Shown piece by piece: positions 46,535 through 55,516 of a stretch of 64,000 nt of DNA (positions within the stretch are counted from its first letter, which is position 1; every line of letters starts with the position of its first letter). Under the pieces are notes generated by a model. The model worked only from the letters and a program-made list of their open reading frames with translations. It did not search any database and was not told the DNA's origin. Source of the stretch: Microtetraspora niveoalba (lineage in GTDB: Bacteria; Actinomycetota; Actinomycetes; Streptosporangiales; Streptosporangiaceae); NCBI RefSeq assembly GCF_001570405.1, contig NZ_BBYM01000023.1:62001-126000 (forward strand). The letters run 5' to 3'. The translations under genes were made by a program, and so were the position numbers.

Positions 46535-47310
46535 GCGACGGCGGCTTCCCCGCCTGGTCGTTGCCGCTGGACGCGACGTGCGCGGAGTTCGCGCGGTCGG
46601 TCGCGCGAGCCCTGTGCCAGGAGTTCGGCCTGGCGCGCGACATCGTCGACGACGTCACGCTCATCGCCTCCGAACTCGCCACCAACGCCCTCCTGCACGC
46701 GTACCGGACGGAACGGACGCCTCCGGGCACGGGCCGCCCGGAGATGTGGGCCTACCTGCGGCGGTGCTCGGTGCCGGAGATCGTCGTCAAGGTGGTCGAC
46801 CCCGTGCCGTGGAAGGGCCCGTTCCGCCGTCCGCCGCAGTCGCCGCCCACCGACTCCACCGGCGGGCGCGGGCTGCACCTGGTGGACGCGCTGACCGCCG
46901 AGCACGGCGGCCGCTGGGGAGTGCACCCTACGCGCGCCCGCCTCGGCGCGTCGCCGTACCCGGGGAAGGCGGTGTTCTTCACCGTCCCGGTCTCCGCCCG
47001 GACCACGGAGCTCGTCCCGGAGACCGCGACGGCACGGCGGCGGCCGTGGGCCTGCCGCCGGTCCGCCGAGCGGATCCACGCGCTGCTCACCGCCCGCGGC
47101 CTGCGCGCAGACCTGACCGGCGACGGAACCCTGCTGCACGAGGGCGGCGGATGGCAGGTGCGGGTCCGCGAGGAGTGGATCTCCTACCGGCTGCTCGGCG
47201 GCGAGGCCGTACGGCTTCCCGCCTCGGAGGGGATCGAGGTCGTGGAGCGGATCGTCCGGCACACCGAGGAACTCGTCGCGGTCTGCTCCCGCATGGCCCT
47301 CCCCCTGTGA
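46513..47310 (+). CDS. ATP-binding protein of the anti-sigma (RsbW-like) HATPase family
   Basis: A 265-residue protein. Residues about 15-165 form a GHKL ATPase: N-box VTLIASELATNALLHAYRTE, second box VVKVVDPVPW, and glycine box STGGRGLHLVDALTAEHGGR. These match the many single-domain RsbW/SpoIIAB-like proteins of actinomycetes, which act as anti-sigma kinases or partners in phosphorelays. A C-terminal extension of about 90 residues (RRPWACRRSAERIHALLTAR; GGGWQVRVREEWISYRLLGG) has no recognised function. The start at 46513 has only a weak site and overlaps the small upstream ORF. Confidence 0.8.
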   Translation: MDIPAKLSDGGFPAWSLPLDATCAEFARSVARALCQEFGLARDIVDDVTLIASELATNALLHAYRTERTPPGTGRPEMWAYLRRCSVPEIVVKVVDPVPWKGPFRRPPQSPPTDSTGGRGLHLVDALTAEHGGRWGVHPTRARLGASPYPGKAVFFTVPVSARTTELVPETATARRRPWACRRSAERIHALLTARGLRADLTGDGTLLHEGGGWQVRVREEWISYRLLGGEAVRLPASEGIEVVERIVRHTEELVAVCSRMALPL

Positions 47311-47337
47311 TGCGGGAACCGGGGTCCGGCCGGACGG

Positions 47338-48474
47338 TCAGCGGATCCGCAGGGACGGGCGGCGGCCCCAGGTGGCCCAGCGCCAGAGCCACTCCATCGG
47401 ACCGAAGCGGAATCGGCGCAGCCACAGCGTGGACCACAGCCACTGGACTCCGAGGATGACGCCCGCGGTCGCGAACACCGCGGCCCACGACCGGCCGAGC
47501 GGCAGGCCGAGGACGCGCGCGGCGCCCAGCACGAGGATCGACGCGCTCAGATAGTTCGTCAGCGCCATCCGGCCCAGCGGCGCGAACACGGCCCGCAGCA
47601 CCGGCCGCGCGGGTGTCCTGAGCAGCACGAGCAGGGCGCACACGTACGTCCCGGCCAGCAGCACCCCGGCCAGGGCGAGCGCGGAGGAGAAACCGCGCAG
47701 GTCGCCGGACATCGTCCGCGTCTGCCACCACAGCGCGGGCGCCGCCGCCGCTGCGAAGACCAGGCCCAGTACGGCCGGGACCCGGGTGGAGCGCTCGATC
47801 CGGCCGATCACCCCGTACCTGGTCAGCGCGGACCCCAGCAGGAACAGCCCGGCGATCAGCATGACCCGTTCACCCTGCGCGATCAGCGACGCGGTGACGA
47901 GCACGGGAGCGAGCGCGGCCACGGCCCACCGCGGCAGCCAGGTGGAGGGCAGCAACACCAGCAGGCCGACGATGGCGTACCAGCTCAGGATGTCCCCCTG
48001 CCACAGCAGCAGGAAGTGCGCCGCTCCGAACGCGAGCAGGACCAGAAGCCGGCGCAGGAGGAGCGGGCGTGGCTTGGCGGCGCGCACCGTGGCGGATTCC
48101 AGCAGCAGCGAGAACCCGACGCCGAACAGCAGGGAGAAGATCGGGAAGAAGCGTTGATCGACGAGCAGGCCCATCCACGTCTCGGCCGCGCCCGCCGTCG
48201 GCTCGTCCACGCGGAGGGCGGTGACGCTGGCGATCGGCTGGACGTTGGCCAGCAGGATCCCGCACAGGGCGAACCCGCGTACGACGTCGAGTGCCGCGAT
48301 GCGCGGCCGCCCGGGAGACGCGCCGGGAGGACCGTACGGAGAGCCGCCGGGAGAGGCGGGAGGGGAGCCGGCCCGGTCGGCGCGGCGGGGCGGGGCGGAC
48401 GGCGGCCGCACCCCGCCGCGCCCCTCGGACGGCGTCCCCGCGTCGGGGACCGGAGAGAGAGCTTCGTGTGGCAT
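47338..48474 (-). CDS. DUF418-family polytopic membrane protein
   Basis: About 378 residues with some eight to ten membrane helices. The start of the fold, [20 protein letters not shown], and [20 protein letters not shown], then [17 protein letters not shown] and [20 protein letters not shown] are diagnostic of the YeiB/DUF418 family, whose function is not established. About 60 Pro-, Ser- and Gly-rich residues precede the first helix. Start 48474 is preferred because AGGA lies eight bases upstream; ATG 48483 is an alternative. It diverges from the two-component genes. Confidence 0.85.
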   Translation of the reverse strand: MPHEALSPVPDAGTPSEGRGGVRPPSAPPRRADRAGSPPASPGGSPYGPPGASPGRPRIAALDVVRGFALCGILLANVQPIASVTALRVDEPTAGAAETWMGLLVDQRFFPIFSLLFGVGFSLLLESATVRAAKPRPLLLRRLLVLLAFGAAHFLLLWQGDILSWYAIVGLLVLLPSTWLPRWAVAALAPVLVTASLIAQGERVMLIAGLFLLGSALTRYGVIGRIERSTRVPAVLGLVFAAAAAPALWWQTRTMSGDLRGFSSALALAGVLLAGTYVCALLVLLRTPARPVLRAVFAPLGRMALTNYLSASILVLGAARVLGLPLGRSWAAVFATAGVILGVQWLWSTLWLRRFRFGPMEWLWRWATWGRRPSLRIR

Positions 48475-48596
48475 GGCGCTCATCCTGCGGGCCGTGGCCC
48501 GGCTCCGGCACCGGCCGAAAGCGGGGTTCGCCGCCGCCGCGATCGTACTTTCGGCCGGTATGACCCGCCGGGGTCCATCTCATAGCCTCGACCGTT

Positions 48597-49754
48597 GTGA
48601 ACGTTCCCGAGTGGCTGGCCGGACGGGCCAGGAACGCGGCCGACGCCGGGCTCGCCGTCGTGTTCGCGGCGGCGCTCGCGTTCTGGGCGTCCCGGATCGC
48701 GGAAAGCTGGGGAGGCGGCTACTGGGGGTTCGACTGCGCCGCCGGCGCCGTGGTGTGCCTGATCGCCTTGTTGCGGCGGCGCGACCGGGCGTGGGCGGCG
48801 TTCGCCGGGCTGGCCGTCGCGGCGGTCGCGATCCTGGCCGCCCGGTTCGGCGACCTGCCCGCGGAACCGGGGCCCGCGATGACCCTCGGCCTGTCCGTGC
48901 TCGTGGGCTCGGCCGTACGGGCGCTCCCCGCCCGGTCCGCGTGCGCGGTCGCCGCCGGAGGGCTCGCGATCGTGGCCGGCAGCCTGCTCTGCGCCCGTAC
49001 GTTCGCCTTCGGGATCCCCTCCGTGACGATGCTGAGCGGCGCGGGATGGCTCGCCGCCGTCGCCGCCGGGCTGTTGCCCCGGCTGCTCGCCACCCGCCGG
49101 AGAGCCATGGCGGGCAGGGTGCGCCGCGACGAGCGGCTGGCCCTGGCGAGGGAGCTGCACGACGTGGTCGCGCACCACGTCACCGGCATCGTGCTCCAGG
49201 CGCAGGCCGCCCAGCTCGTCGCGCGCAAACGCCCGGAGACGCTGGAGTCCTCGCTCGCCGGCATCGAGGCGGCCGGCGCCGACGCGCTCGCCGCGATGCG
49301 CCGCGTCGTCGGGCTGCTGCGCGACGCCGGCGACGCGGACCCGGCCCCGCCCGCCTCCGAACGGCTGAGCGAGCTGGTCGGGCGCTTCGAGGGCGGCGGC
49401 CGGACGGTACGCCTGCGGCTGCCCGGCGACGACGCCGAGTCGGCGTGGCCGCCCGAGGTGGCGAGCACCGTCTACCGGGTCGTCCGGGAGTCGCTGACCA
49501 ACGTCTCCCGCCACGCGGCGCAGGCCCGGTCCGTCACGATCAGCGTCGGCCAGGATCGGGAGGCCGTGACCGTCGAGGTCGCCGACGACGCGCCGCGCGC
49601 GCCCGTCCGGTCCCCCCACCGGCGCGGGTACGGCCTGGTCGGGATGCGGGAACGCGTCGAGGCGCTCGGCGGCACACTGCGCGCCGGTCCGGGCGAGGAG
49701 GCCGGCTGGTCGGTTCTCGCCACGCTGCCCGTCCCGGCGCGGGAGCGGCGATGA
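48597..49754 (+). CDS. NarL-type sensor histidine kinase
   Basis: A 385-residue kinase with about four to five N-terminal membrane helices (residues 15-165), a HisKA_3 dimerisation domain with the phospho-acceptor His in RLALARELHDVVAHHVTGIV, and a HATPase domain with the N-box YRVVRESLTNVSRHA and glycine box RRGYGLVGMRERVEALGG. No extracellular sensor domain is evident, so it may sense membrane state or a membrane partner. GTG start; it overlaps the response-regulator gene by four bases. TCATAG just upstream may be its -10. Confidence 0.92.
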   Translation: MNVPEWLAGRARNAADAGLAVVFAAALAFWASRIAESWGGGYWGFDCAAGAVVCLIALLRRRDRAWAAFAGLAVAAVAILAARFGDLPAEPGPAMTLGLSVLVGSAVRALPARSACAVAAGGLAIVAGSLLCARTFAFGIPSVTMLSGAGWLAAVAAGLLPRLLATRRRAMAGRVRRDERLALARELHDVVAHHVTGIVLQAQAAQLVARKRPETLESSLAGIEAAGADALAAMRRVVGLLRDAGDADPAPPASERLSELVGRFEGGGRTVRLRLPGDDAESAWPPEVASTVYRVVRESLTNVSRHAAQARSVTISVGQDREAVTVEVADDAPRAPVRSPHRRGYGLVGMRERVEALGGTLRAGPGEEAGWSVLATLPVPARERR

Positions 49755-50407
49755 CCATCAACGTGCTGATCGCCGACGACCAGGCGATGGTCCGCGGCGG
49801 CCTGCGGCTCATCCTCGAGGACCAGCCCGACATCAGCGTGGTCGCGGAGGCCGCCGACGGCGCCGAGGCGGTCGCCCTCGCCAGGCGGCTGCGCCCGGAC
49901 GTGTGCCTCGTGGACATCCGTATGCCCCTCCTCGACGGGATCGAGGTCACCCGCGCGCTGGCCGGCCCCGGCGTCGCCGACCCGCTCCGGGTCGTCGTGG
50001 TCACCACCTTCGACCTCGACGAGTACGTCTACGGCGCCCTGCGCGGCGGCGCGGTCGGCTTCCTCCTGAAGGACGCGGGCCCGGCGCTGCTGGTGGAGGC
50101 CGTACGGGCCGCGCACGCGGGAGACGCCCTCGTGTCCCCGTCGGTCACCGTCCGGCTGCTGCGCCACCTGACCACCGGCGCCGCGCCGCCCTCGGCCGCG
50201 ACCGCCCGGCCGCTGTCGGACCGGGAGATCGAGGTGGTGCGGGCCATCGCCCGGGGCCGTACCAACCAGGAGATCGCCTCGGAGCTGTTCATCTCGCTGA
50301 GCACGGTGAAGAGCCACGTGTCGGCCATCCAGGCCAAGCTCAAGGTGCGCAACCGGGTCGGGATCGCCGCCTGGGCCTGGGAGAACCGCCTCGCCGGCCC
50401 CACGTAG
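49751..50407 (+). CDS. NarL/LuxR-family response regulator
   Basis: A 218-residue regulator: receiver domain (VLIADDQAMVRGGLRLILED; phospho-acceptor Asp in VCLVDIRMPLLDG; VVVTTFDLDEYVYGALRGGA; Lys in GFLLKDAGP) and a LuxR-type helix-turn-helix (LSDREIEVVRAIARGRTNQE, IASELFISLSTVKSHVSAI). All key residues are present. It is coupled to the preceding kinase. Targets are unknown; the divergent DUF418 gene is a candidate. Confidence 0.94.
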   Translation: MTINVLIADDQAMVRGGLRLILEDQPDISVVAEAADGAEAVALARRLRPDVCLVDIRMPLLDGIEVTRALAGPGVADPLRVVVVTTFDLDEYVYGALRGGAVGFLLKDAGPALLVEAVRAAHAGDALVSPSVTVRLLRHLTTGAAPPSAATARPLSDREIEVVRAIARGRTNQEIASELFISLSTVKSHVSAIQAKLKVRNRVGIAAWAWENRLAGPT

Positions 50408-50433
50408 CAGCCTCGCCCGCGTACTCACCGGCG

Positions 50434-50463
50434 GAGCGGACGGTTTTCCGAAGCCGTCCGCTC
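50434..50463 (+). terminator. Hairpin after the two-component operon
   Basis: GAGCGGACGG (50434-50443) pairs perfectly with CCGTCCGCTC (50454-50463) across a 10-base loop beginning TTTT, 26 bases after the response-regulator stop. Confidence 0.8.
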
Positions 50464-50637
50464 GGACTTCGGCGCAAGGCCCTCACCGCGATCGAAAGCC
50501 GAGGGTTCGGCCCGCAGAGATCCGCCCGTTGCCGTTCGGCGGGCCTACCACGGTGTCCTCGGCCACCGATCCGGCGAGAGCGCGTCAATGCGGAGCGAGC
50601 CGGAGGGGGATGCGGCGAGCTGAATAAGGTTGTCGGA

Positions 50638-50994
50638 GTGAGCACCGAACTGGAGCGACTGGCTCTCAGGCTGCGTGAGTTCGCGCGGGCGAGGGACTGG
50701 GAGCAGTTCCATACCCCCAAGAATCTGGCGATGGCCCTCGCGGGCGAGGTCGGGGAGCTGGTCGCCGAGTTTCAGTGGCTTACCCCCGCCGAGTCGGCCG
50801 ACCTCGATCCCGCGACGTTGGCCAGGGTGCGCGGGGAGATCGCCGACGTGATGGCGTATCTGGTCCGACTGGCCGACAGCCTCGGCGTGGATCTGGCCGA
50901 GGCGACCAACGCCAAACTGGACGAGAACGAGCGCAGATACGACGTCGGGCGTTATCGCGGGTCCGCCGAAAAGGCGCCTCCGCTGACCTCGTGA
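50638..50994 (+). CDS. MazG-like nucleotide pyrophosphohydrolase
   Basis: A 118-residue all-alpha NTP-PPase: LREFARARDWEQFHTPKNLA, then the metal-binding EVGELVAEFQWLTP and GEIADVMAYLVRLADSLGVD. This is the dCTPase/RS21-C6-like branch that hydrolyses non-canonical or excess nucleotides. Start GTG 50638 lies seven bases after TAAGGT, a plausible -10, suggesting a leaderless transcript. It stands alone after the terminator at 50434-50463. Confidence 0.85.
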   Translation: MSTELERLALRLREFARARDWEQFHTPKNLAMALAGEVGELVAEFQWLTPAESADLDPATLARVRGEIADVMAYLVRLADSLGVDLAEATNAKLDENERRYDVGRYRGSAEKAPPLTS

Positions 50995-51205
50995 TCGTCA
51001 TGTGACGCGGCCCGACGGGCTTTCGCCTTCGTACGGCTCCCGCCGGAGAAGACGAGTGACCGCGAGATCGACCTCAGCGCCGGTTCGATACCCCCGGGGC
51101 CGGCGGCCTGCGGCATCCGCGTGACCCGGCGGTGTGTGATCACTGTCGCCGTCGGCGTCTCTCATGGGCCCCAGGACGGGCAAGGAGAGAAGGAGACTCT
51201 CGGGA

Positions 51206-51526
51206 TCAGTGCTCCGCGCCCGCCCGGAGGGTGCGGCGCTCGCCGGTGACCTTCGAGGCCGGAAGACGTCCGGCCTTGGACGTTCCCGTGAGAGAGTCGC
51301 CGTCGATCGTCACGGCGAAGGCCAGGTTCAGCCGCATGGGCTTGGTGATGGCCTGTCGCCACGTGAGCCGGTCGCCGTCGAGGACGACGTCGTTGAGCGG
51401 GACTTCCTCTCCTGCCCCGCGGGCGGTGCCGACGAGGACCGCGTCCTCGCGCCGGAACTCGGCCACGGCCTTGATCCTGCCGATGGGGGTGGAGATCGAC
51501 AGGTCCCAGGTGCCTTCGACGGACAT
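51206..51526 (-). CDS. Small hypothetical beta-rich protein
   Basis: A 106-residue protein, MSVEGTWDLSISTPIGRIKA, with alternating strands (VAEFRREDAVLVGTARGAGE; LNLAFAVTIDGDSLTGTSKA) suggestive of a lipocalin- or avidin-like barrel. Similar small proteins in actinobacteria are uncharacterised. AGGAAG lies about ten bases before ATG 51526. It sits between a MazG-like gene and a truncated DJ-1-like gene on the same strand. Confidence 0.7.
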   Translation of the reverse strand: MSVEGTWDLSISTPIGRIKAVAEFRREDAVLVGTARGAGEEVPLNDVVLDGDRLTWRQAITKPMRLNLAFAVTIDGDSLTGTSKAGRLPASKVTGERRTLRAGAEH

Positions 51527-51569
51527 GCTGCTGTTCTTCCTGACGATGTGCTGCGGGAGGAGGGGCGGG

Positions 51570-51975
51570 TCAGAATCGGGCGGGCTGCGGGCCCGTGTTC
51601 CGCCAGACGGTGCCGCGGCGCTCATGGGCGAACAGTTCCTCGACGGCGTGGGCGATCCGGGGGCCCACCTCACGCTCCAGCAGGTACAGGCCCAGGTCGA
51701 GTCCGGAGGTGACACCGGCGCCGGTGACGAGGTCGCCGTCGTCGACGACGCGGGCGCTCACCGCGTGGACGCCGGTGGCGTCGAGCATGTCCAGGCCCAT
51801 GTGGTGCGTCGTGGCGTGGCGTCCCACCAGCAGGCCGGCCATGGCCAGTACGAGCGAGCCGCCGCACACCGCGCTGACGGTCACCTCGGGATTCTCCATC
51901 GCGGCCTTCAACAGCGCGGGCAGCTCGGTGGTCAGGGTGCGCTGACACCCCTCAACGGAATGCTGCCAGGGCCCC
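51570..51975 (-). pseudogene. DJ-1/PfpI-family gene, 5' truncated
   Basis: The frame contains WQHSVEGCQRTLTTELPALL, VTVSAVCGGSLVLAMAGLL with the nucleophile-elbow Cys, then VVDDGDLVTGAGVTSGLDLG and VEELFAHERRGTVWRN, which is the C-terminal two-thirds of DJ-1/PfpI (isonitrile hydratase-like) proteins. The preceding residues in the frame bear no resemblance to the N-terminal Rossmann strand and Glu-containing segment that should come first, and no start codon with a ribosome binding site is seen. The N-terminal 60-90 residues have been lost. Confidence 0.65.
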
Positions 51976-52165
51976 TCGGAGCTCGCCCAGGCAGAACCGG
52001 AACGGAACCGGAACGCGGTGCACCAGCTCGAACGCCTTCGACCGGTCCCACGCCCGTCAAGGTCACCGTGCGGATCCGGGAGTCCATCGTGGCCGTCGAG
52101 CGCGCGCGGGCGGTGCTCTCCGAGCGGGTGCGCCGGGCTCATGAGGGCCGCTAGCGTTGGGGCCC

Positions 52166-52687
52166 ATGATCGTATGGCTCAACGGCACCCACGGCGCAGG
52201 CAAGACGACGACCAGCGCACTCGTGCAGCCACTGATCCCAAATTCACGGGTGTTCGACGCCGAGAAGGTCGGCGAGACACTCATGGACATCAAGCCGGGG
52301 CTGCCCTGGACGGGCAACTTCCAGCACTGGCCGCCGTGGCGGCCGCTCGTCGTCGAGACCGCCCGCCACGTACTCGACTACACCGGCGGCACTCTGGTGA
52401 TCCCCATGACTGTCCTGGTCGAGCAGTACTGGCGCGAGATCAGCACGGGCCTCGCCCAACATGCCATTCCGGTACGGCACTTCGTCCTCCACGCCGACCA
52501 AGAAACCCTCCGCGGGCGCATCGAGGGGGACACTGTTCTTGGCCCCTCCTCATTCCGTCTCCAATACCTTGAGCCCTACGCCGAGGCGGCCCGCACGTGG
52601 CTACACAGCGAGGCCGAGGTCGTCGACACCACGCACCTCACGCCCATCCAGGCCGCCCTGCAGATTGCGGAGGCCGTCAAGAGTTGA
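52166..52687 (+). CDS. AAA/zeta-like small-molecule kinase, substrate unknown
   Basis: A 173-residue P-loop protein: MIVWLNGTHGAGKTTTSALV carries Walker A (GTHGAGKT), and VFDAEKVGETLMDI resembles the substrate-side Asp/Glu of chloramphenicol phosphotransferase-like and zeta-type kinases. RHFVLHADQETLRGRI is a lid-type Arg helix. The family includes small-molecule phosphotransferases and toxins, so the role is open. ATG 52166 lies nine bases after TAGCGT, a likely -10. No antitoxin gene is adjacent. Confidence 0.75.
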   Translation: MIVWLNGTHGAGKTTTSALVQPLIPNSRVFDAEKVGETLMDIKPGLPWTGNFQHWPPWRPLVVETARHVLDYTGGTLVIPMTVLVEQYWREISTGLAQHAIPVRHFVLHADQETLRGRIEGDTVLGPSSFRLQYLEPYAEAARTWLHSEAEVVDTTHLTPIQAALQIAEAVKS

Positions 52688-52815
52688 GGTCCGCCTGCCT
52701 GCCGAAGCTCGCCGCTTTACGACGTAGATTTGGATTTGTCGTTTCGTCGGTTCGTGGTGCTCATACTGATCTATGGACGCTGACCACAGGCGACAAGGCT
52801 GAAGGTCGGGCACGG

Positions 52816-53391
52816 TCAGTCCGAAACGATGGCGAGGATTGCCGTGCCGTCCCGGCCGGTTGCCACCTGGATCACCACGGCGTCGGGCTGAGGACTCGGC
52901 CGAGCGCCCGGCAGGCGACCGCAGAAGTTGCTGGAGCCGTTGCGGCGTAGGACGGTGATGCAGCCCTGCCCCGGACCGCTCGCCCCGCCGTTGGACTGGC
53001 CGTTGCCCGAGTTGACCGTGTATTCGACCCTGTTCGGGCCCACCTCGGTCACGGACAGCGTCCCCGGACCGGCCGGCCCCTTGAACCGGACCGTTACCGG
53101 ACCGGACACTGCGATCTCACAGTTGCCGTCCGCACAGGCGCCGACGTCACGCCTGTCTGCCGCCGGCTCCGACGGCTCGGCAGAGGCGGTGCGACCAACG
53201 GACGGGCTCGGTGAGGACTGCGCGGAGGGGGACTCCGACGCACCCTCCGCACGCGAGGACGCCCCACCGATCTTGCCTGAGCCACTGCAGCCGATCGCCG
53301 TCAGGGCGGCCAGCACCGCCAGTGCTACGCCCGCTCCTGACCGACGCGTACGCGCCGTTCGCTCTCTGCTCGCCGTTGCCGTCGCGGTCAT
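52816..53391 (-). CDS. Putative lipoprotein with C-terminal beta domain
   Basis: A 191-residue protein: basic N-terminus, hydrophobic stretch GAGVALAVLAALTAIGCSGS with lipobox Cys, a Ser/Pro/Ala-rich stalk of about 50 residues, then a compact domain with two Cys pairs (DVGACADGNCEIAVSGPVTV; GCITVLRRNGSSNFCGRL). No named family is recognised. Start 53391 has GGGGGA about nine bases upstream. It is convergent with the kinase-like gene. Confidence 0.78.
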   Translation of the reverse strand: MTATATASRERTARTRRSGAGVALAVLAALTAIGCSGSGKIGGASSRAEGASESPSAQSSPSPSVGRTASAEPSEPAADRRDVGACADGNCEIAVSGPVTVRFKGPAGPGTLSVTEVGPNRVEYTVNSGNGQSNGGASGPGQGCITVLRRNGSSNFCGRLPGARPSPQPDAVVIQVATGRDGTAILAIVSD

Positions 53392-53453
53392 GATGTTGTT
53401 CCCCCTGTTGTCCGGCGTGCCGTGGTGCCGCGTCTCGATATAGGTCGAGAGTC

Positions 53454-53890
53454 TTAACCACCTGATTCCCCGTAGGCGCCGAGTTGTCGATACCGTCGCC
53501 TGAGAGGTCGTAGTCCTTGGTGTTCCGACCTCGGCGACAGTCTTGCCGCGTGGCGATCGGTGTCCGTGGGCGCGCGCTCCGCACGGGCCCGCATCCGCGC
53601 CGGCGCCACCGACTTCCGCCGCCGCTCCGCCGCCTCTTCCATCGCCCAGGCCGAGCCGTCCGTCTGGTGGTCCGGGGCCGTGCAGCACGTCGCCCGCGCT
53701 CCACCCTGAAGCGACGAAAGCCCTGGTCAGGTTCCGGATGTACCACGGCGACAGCCGCCGCAGCGTGCTGCTGTGGTCGTGGATCTTCTGGGCGACCTGG
53801 AGCGCGTGCTTGCGGGTCCCGGCGCGGCGGCGGGCTCGTCCGTCGTCGTCCCCGAGCCGGTCAAGGATGTTCGAGCCGGCGACGGCACCT
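53454..53890 (-). pseudogene. Degraded gene remnant, possibly plasmid or mobile-element type HTH protein
   Basis: One minus-strand frame reads NILDRLGDDDGRARRRAGTR, KHALQVAQKIHDHSSTLRRL, SPWYIRNLTRAFVASGWSAG, DVLHG, and then coding-like sequence resumes in a shifted frame as DHQTDGSAWAMEEAAERRRK. The order (helix, AGWxxxDVLHxLDHxPDG) recalls a conserved actinomycete protein type found on plasmids and integrated elements; that likeness is from memory and uncertain. No start, ribosome binding site or intact frame exists. The rest of 53.4-54.18 kb holds no supportable gene. Confidence 0.35.
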
Positions 53891-54189
53891 CACTGCGCGA
53901 CGGCAGGGCACACACCAGCTTCGCCGCTACTTCGCCGGCGTCCCCCCGGTCGGCGGCGTGACGATCAAGGATCTGTCCGAGTACGGGGCACGCCGGTGTC
54001 TGCGCCCACATGCTGCCTTCGTCCCGCGACCGGCCCGCGAGGCCATCGATCGGCAGTTCCGGCACACCGAAAGCCGCTGAGACGGAACTGCGACAGAACT
54101 GAGGTCCGCGCCCTGGCGAAGGGGCGGGGAGGGGGGCGTGCCGCATTGACGGCTCTGCGGTCACACCACCCCTGCGACGTGCGGTTTTC

Positions 54190-55410
54190 TCAGCGTACGG
54201 GGAGACCGGTGACGGAGCGGCCGATGATGAGGCGCTGGATCTCGGAGGTGCCCTCGAAGATCGTGTAGATCTTCGCGTCGCGGTGGAAGCGCTCCACGGG
54301 GTGCTCGCGGGTGTAGCCGGCGCCGCCGAGGATCTGGATGGCCTGCTCGGTCACCCAGACGGCGGTCTCGCTGGCGACGAGCTTGCTCATCGACCCCTCG
54401 GCCTGCTCCATCGGGCGCCCGTGCCGGGCCATCCAGGCGGCGCGCCACGTCATGAGCCGCGCGACGTCCACCCGGGTCGCCATGTCGGCCAGCAGGAACG
54501 CGACCGCCTGGTTCTCCCCGATCTTGCGGCCGAACTGCTCGCGCTCGCGGGCGTAGTCCCTGGCGTACTCGTACGCGGCGCGGGCGGTGCCGACGGCCAT
54601 GGCGGCCACGAGCGGGCGGGTGGACTCGAAGGTCCGCATCGCGCCCTGCTCTCCGGCGCGGGCCCCGGAGCGTACGCGGGCGAGCCGGGCGTCGAGCTTC
54701 TCCTTGCCGCCGATCAGGCAGGATCCGGGCACGCGTACGTTGTCGAGGACGACCTCGGCGGTGTGCGAGGCGCGGATGCCGTGCTTGCGGAACTTCTGCC
54801 CCTGTGAGAGGCCGGGGGTGCCGGGCGGGATGATGAAGGACGCCTGCCCGCGCGTCCCCAGCTCGGGGTCCACGGAGGCGACGACGATGTGCACGTTGGC
54901 GATGCCGCCGTTGGTCGCCCAGGTCTTCACGCCGTTGAGGACCCAGTCGCCGTCGTCGTACACCGCGCGGGTGCGGATCGCGCCGACGTCGCTGCCGGCG
55001 TCCGGCTCGGAGGCGCAGAACGCGGCGACCTTGACGTCGTCCGGGGTGCCGAACATCTGCGGCAGCCACTCCCCCACCTGCTCGGGCGTGCCGCCGGTGG
55101 CGAGGGCGGCGGCGGCCAGGCCGGTCCCGACGATGGACAGGCCGATGCCGGCGTCGCCCCAGAAGAGCTCCTCGAAGGCCACGTGCAGCCCGAGGCCGGA
55201 CTCCTCGAACCACTGCTGGGCGAAGAAGTCGAGGGAGTACAGCCCGATCTTGGCGGCCTCCTGGATGACCGGCCAGGGCGTCTCCTCGCGCTCGTCCCAT
55301 TCCGCGCCCGCCGGGCGGACGACGTCGCGGGAGAACCGGCGCACCCAGTCCCGCATCTCCCGCAGGTCGTCGTTCAGTTCGGGGCAGAAGCCCGTCGCGC
55401 CGTCGCTCAT
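54190..55410 (-). CDS. Acyl-CoA dehydrogenase
   Basis: A 406-residue flavoenzyme of the fatty acyl-CoA dehydrogenase family that introduces the alpha-beta double bond. Landmarks are AAFCASEPDAGSDVGAIRTR and GVKTWATNGGIANVHI (FAD/substrate), REREQFGRKIGENQAVAFLL, IQILGGAGYTREHPVERFHR and the catalytic Glu in YTIFEGTSEIQRLIIGR. Substrate chain length cannot be read. GGAG lies seven bases before ATG 55410. A TetR-type operator lies in its promoter. Confidence 0.94.
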   Translation of the reverse strand: MSDGATGFCPELNDDLREMRDWVRRFSRDVVRPAGAEWDEREETPWPVIQEAAKIGLYSLDFFAQQWFEESGLGLHVAFEELFWGDAGIGLSIVGTGLAAAALATGGTPEQVGEWLPQMFGTPDDVKVAAFCASEPDAGSDVGAIRTRAVYDDGDWVLNGVKTWATNGGIANVHIVVASVDPELGTRGQASFIIPPGTPGLSQGQKFRKHGIRASHTAEVVLDNVRVPGSCLIGGKEKLDARLARVRSGARAGEQGAMRTFESTRPLVAAMAVGTARAAYEYARDYAREREQFGRKIGENQAVAFLLADMATRVDVARLMTWRAAWMARHGRPMEQAEGSMSKLVASETAVWVTEQAIQILGGAGYTREHPVERFHRDAKIYTIFEGTSEIQRLIIGRSVTGLPVR

Positions 55411-55470
55411 CGCACTTCTCCGTCAGGGGTCGAGGCGGGGATCACCGGTCGTAACACCGGACGGCGCGCA

Positions 55471-55500
55471 AACTTACCGGTCGGTAGCATTTCCGCGCAA
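55471..55500 (-). promoter_or_regulatory. Promoter with TetR-type operator in the spacer
   Basis: On the minus strand TTGCGC (55500-55495) and TAAGTT (55476-55471) are 18 bases apart. Within the spacer is the inverted repeat TACCG-AC-CGGTA (55475-55486), of the form bound by TetR-family repressors of lipid and acyl-CoA genes in actinobacteria. A repressor there would block polymerase directly, so induction by an acyl-CoA is plausible. No such regulator gene is adjacent. Confidence 0.65.
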
Positions 55501-55516
55501 CCGGCCTTCCCAGGAG

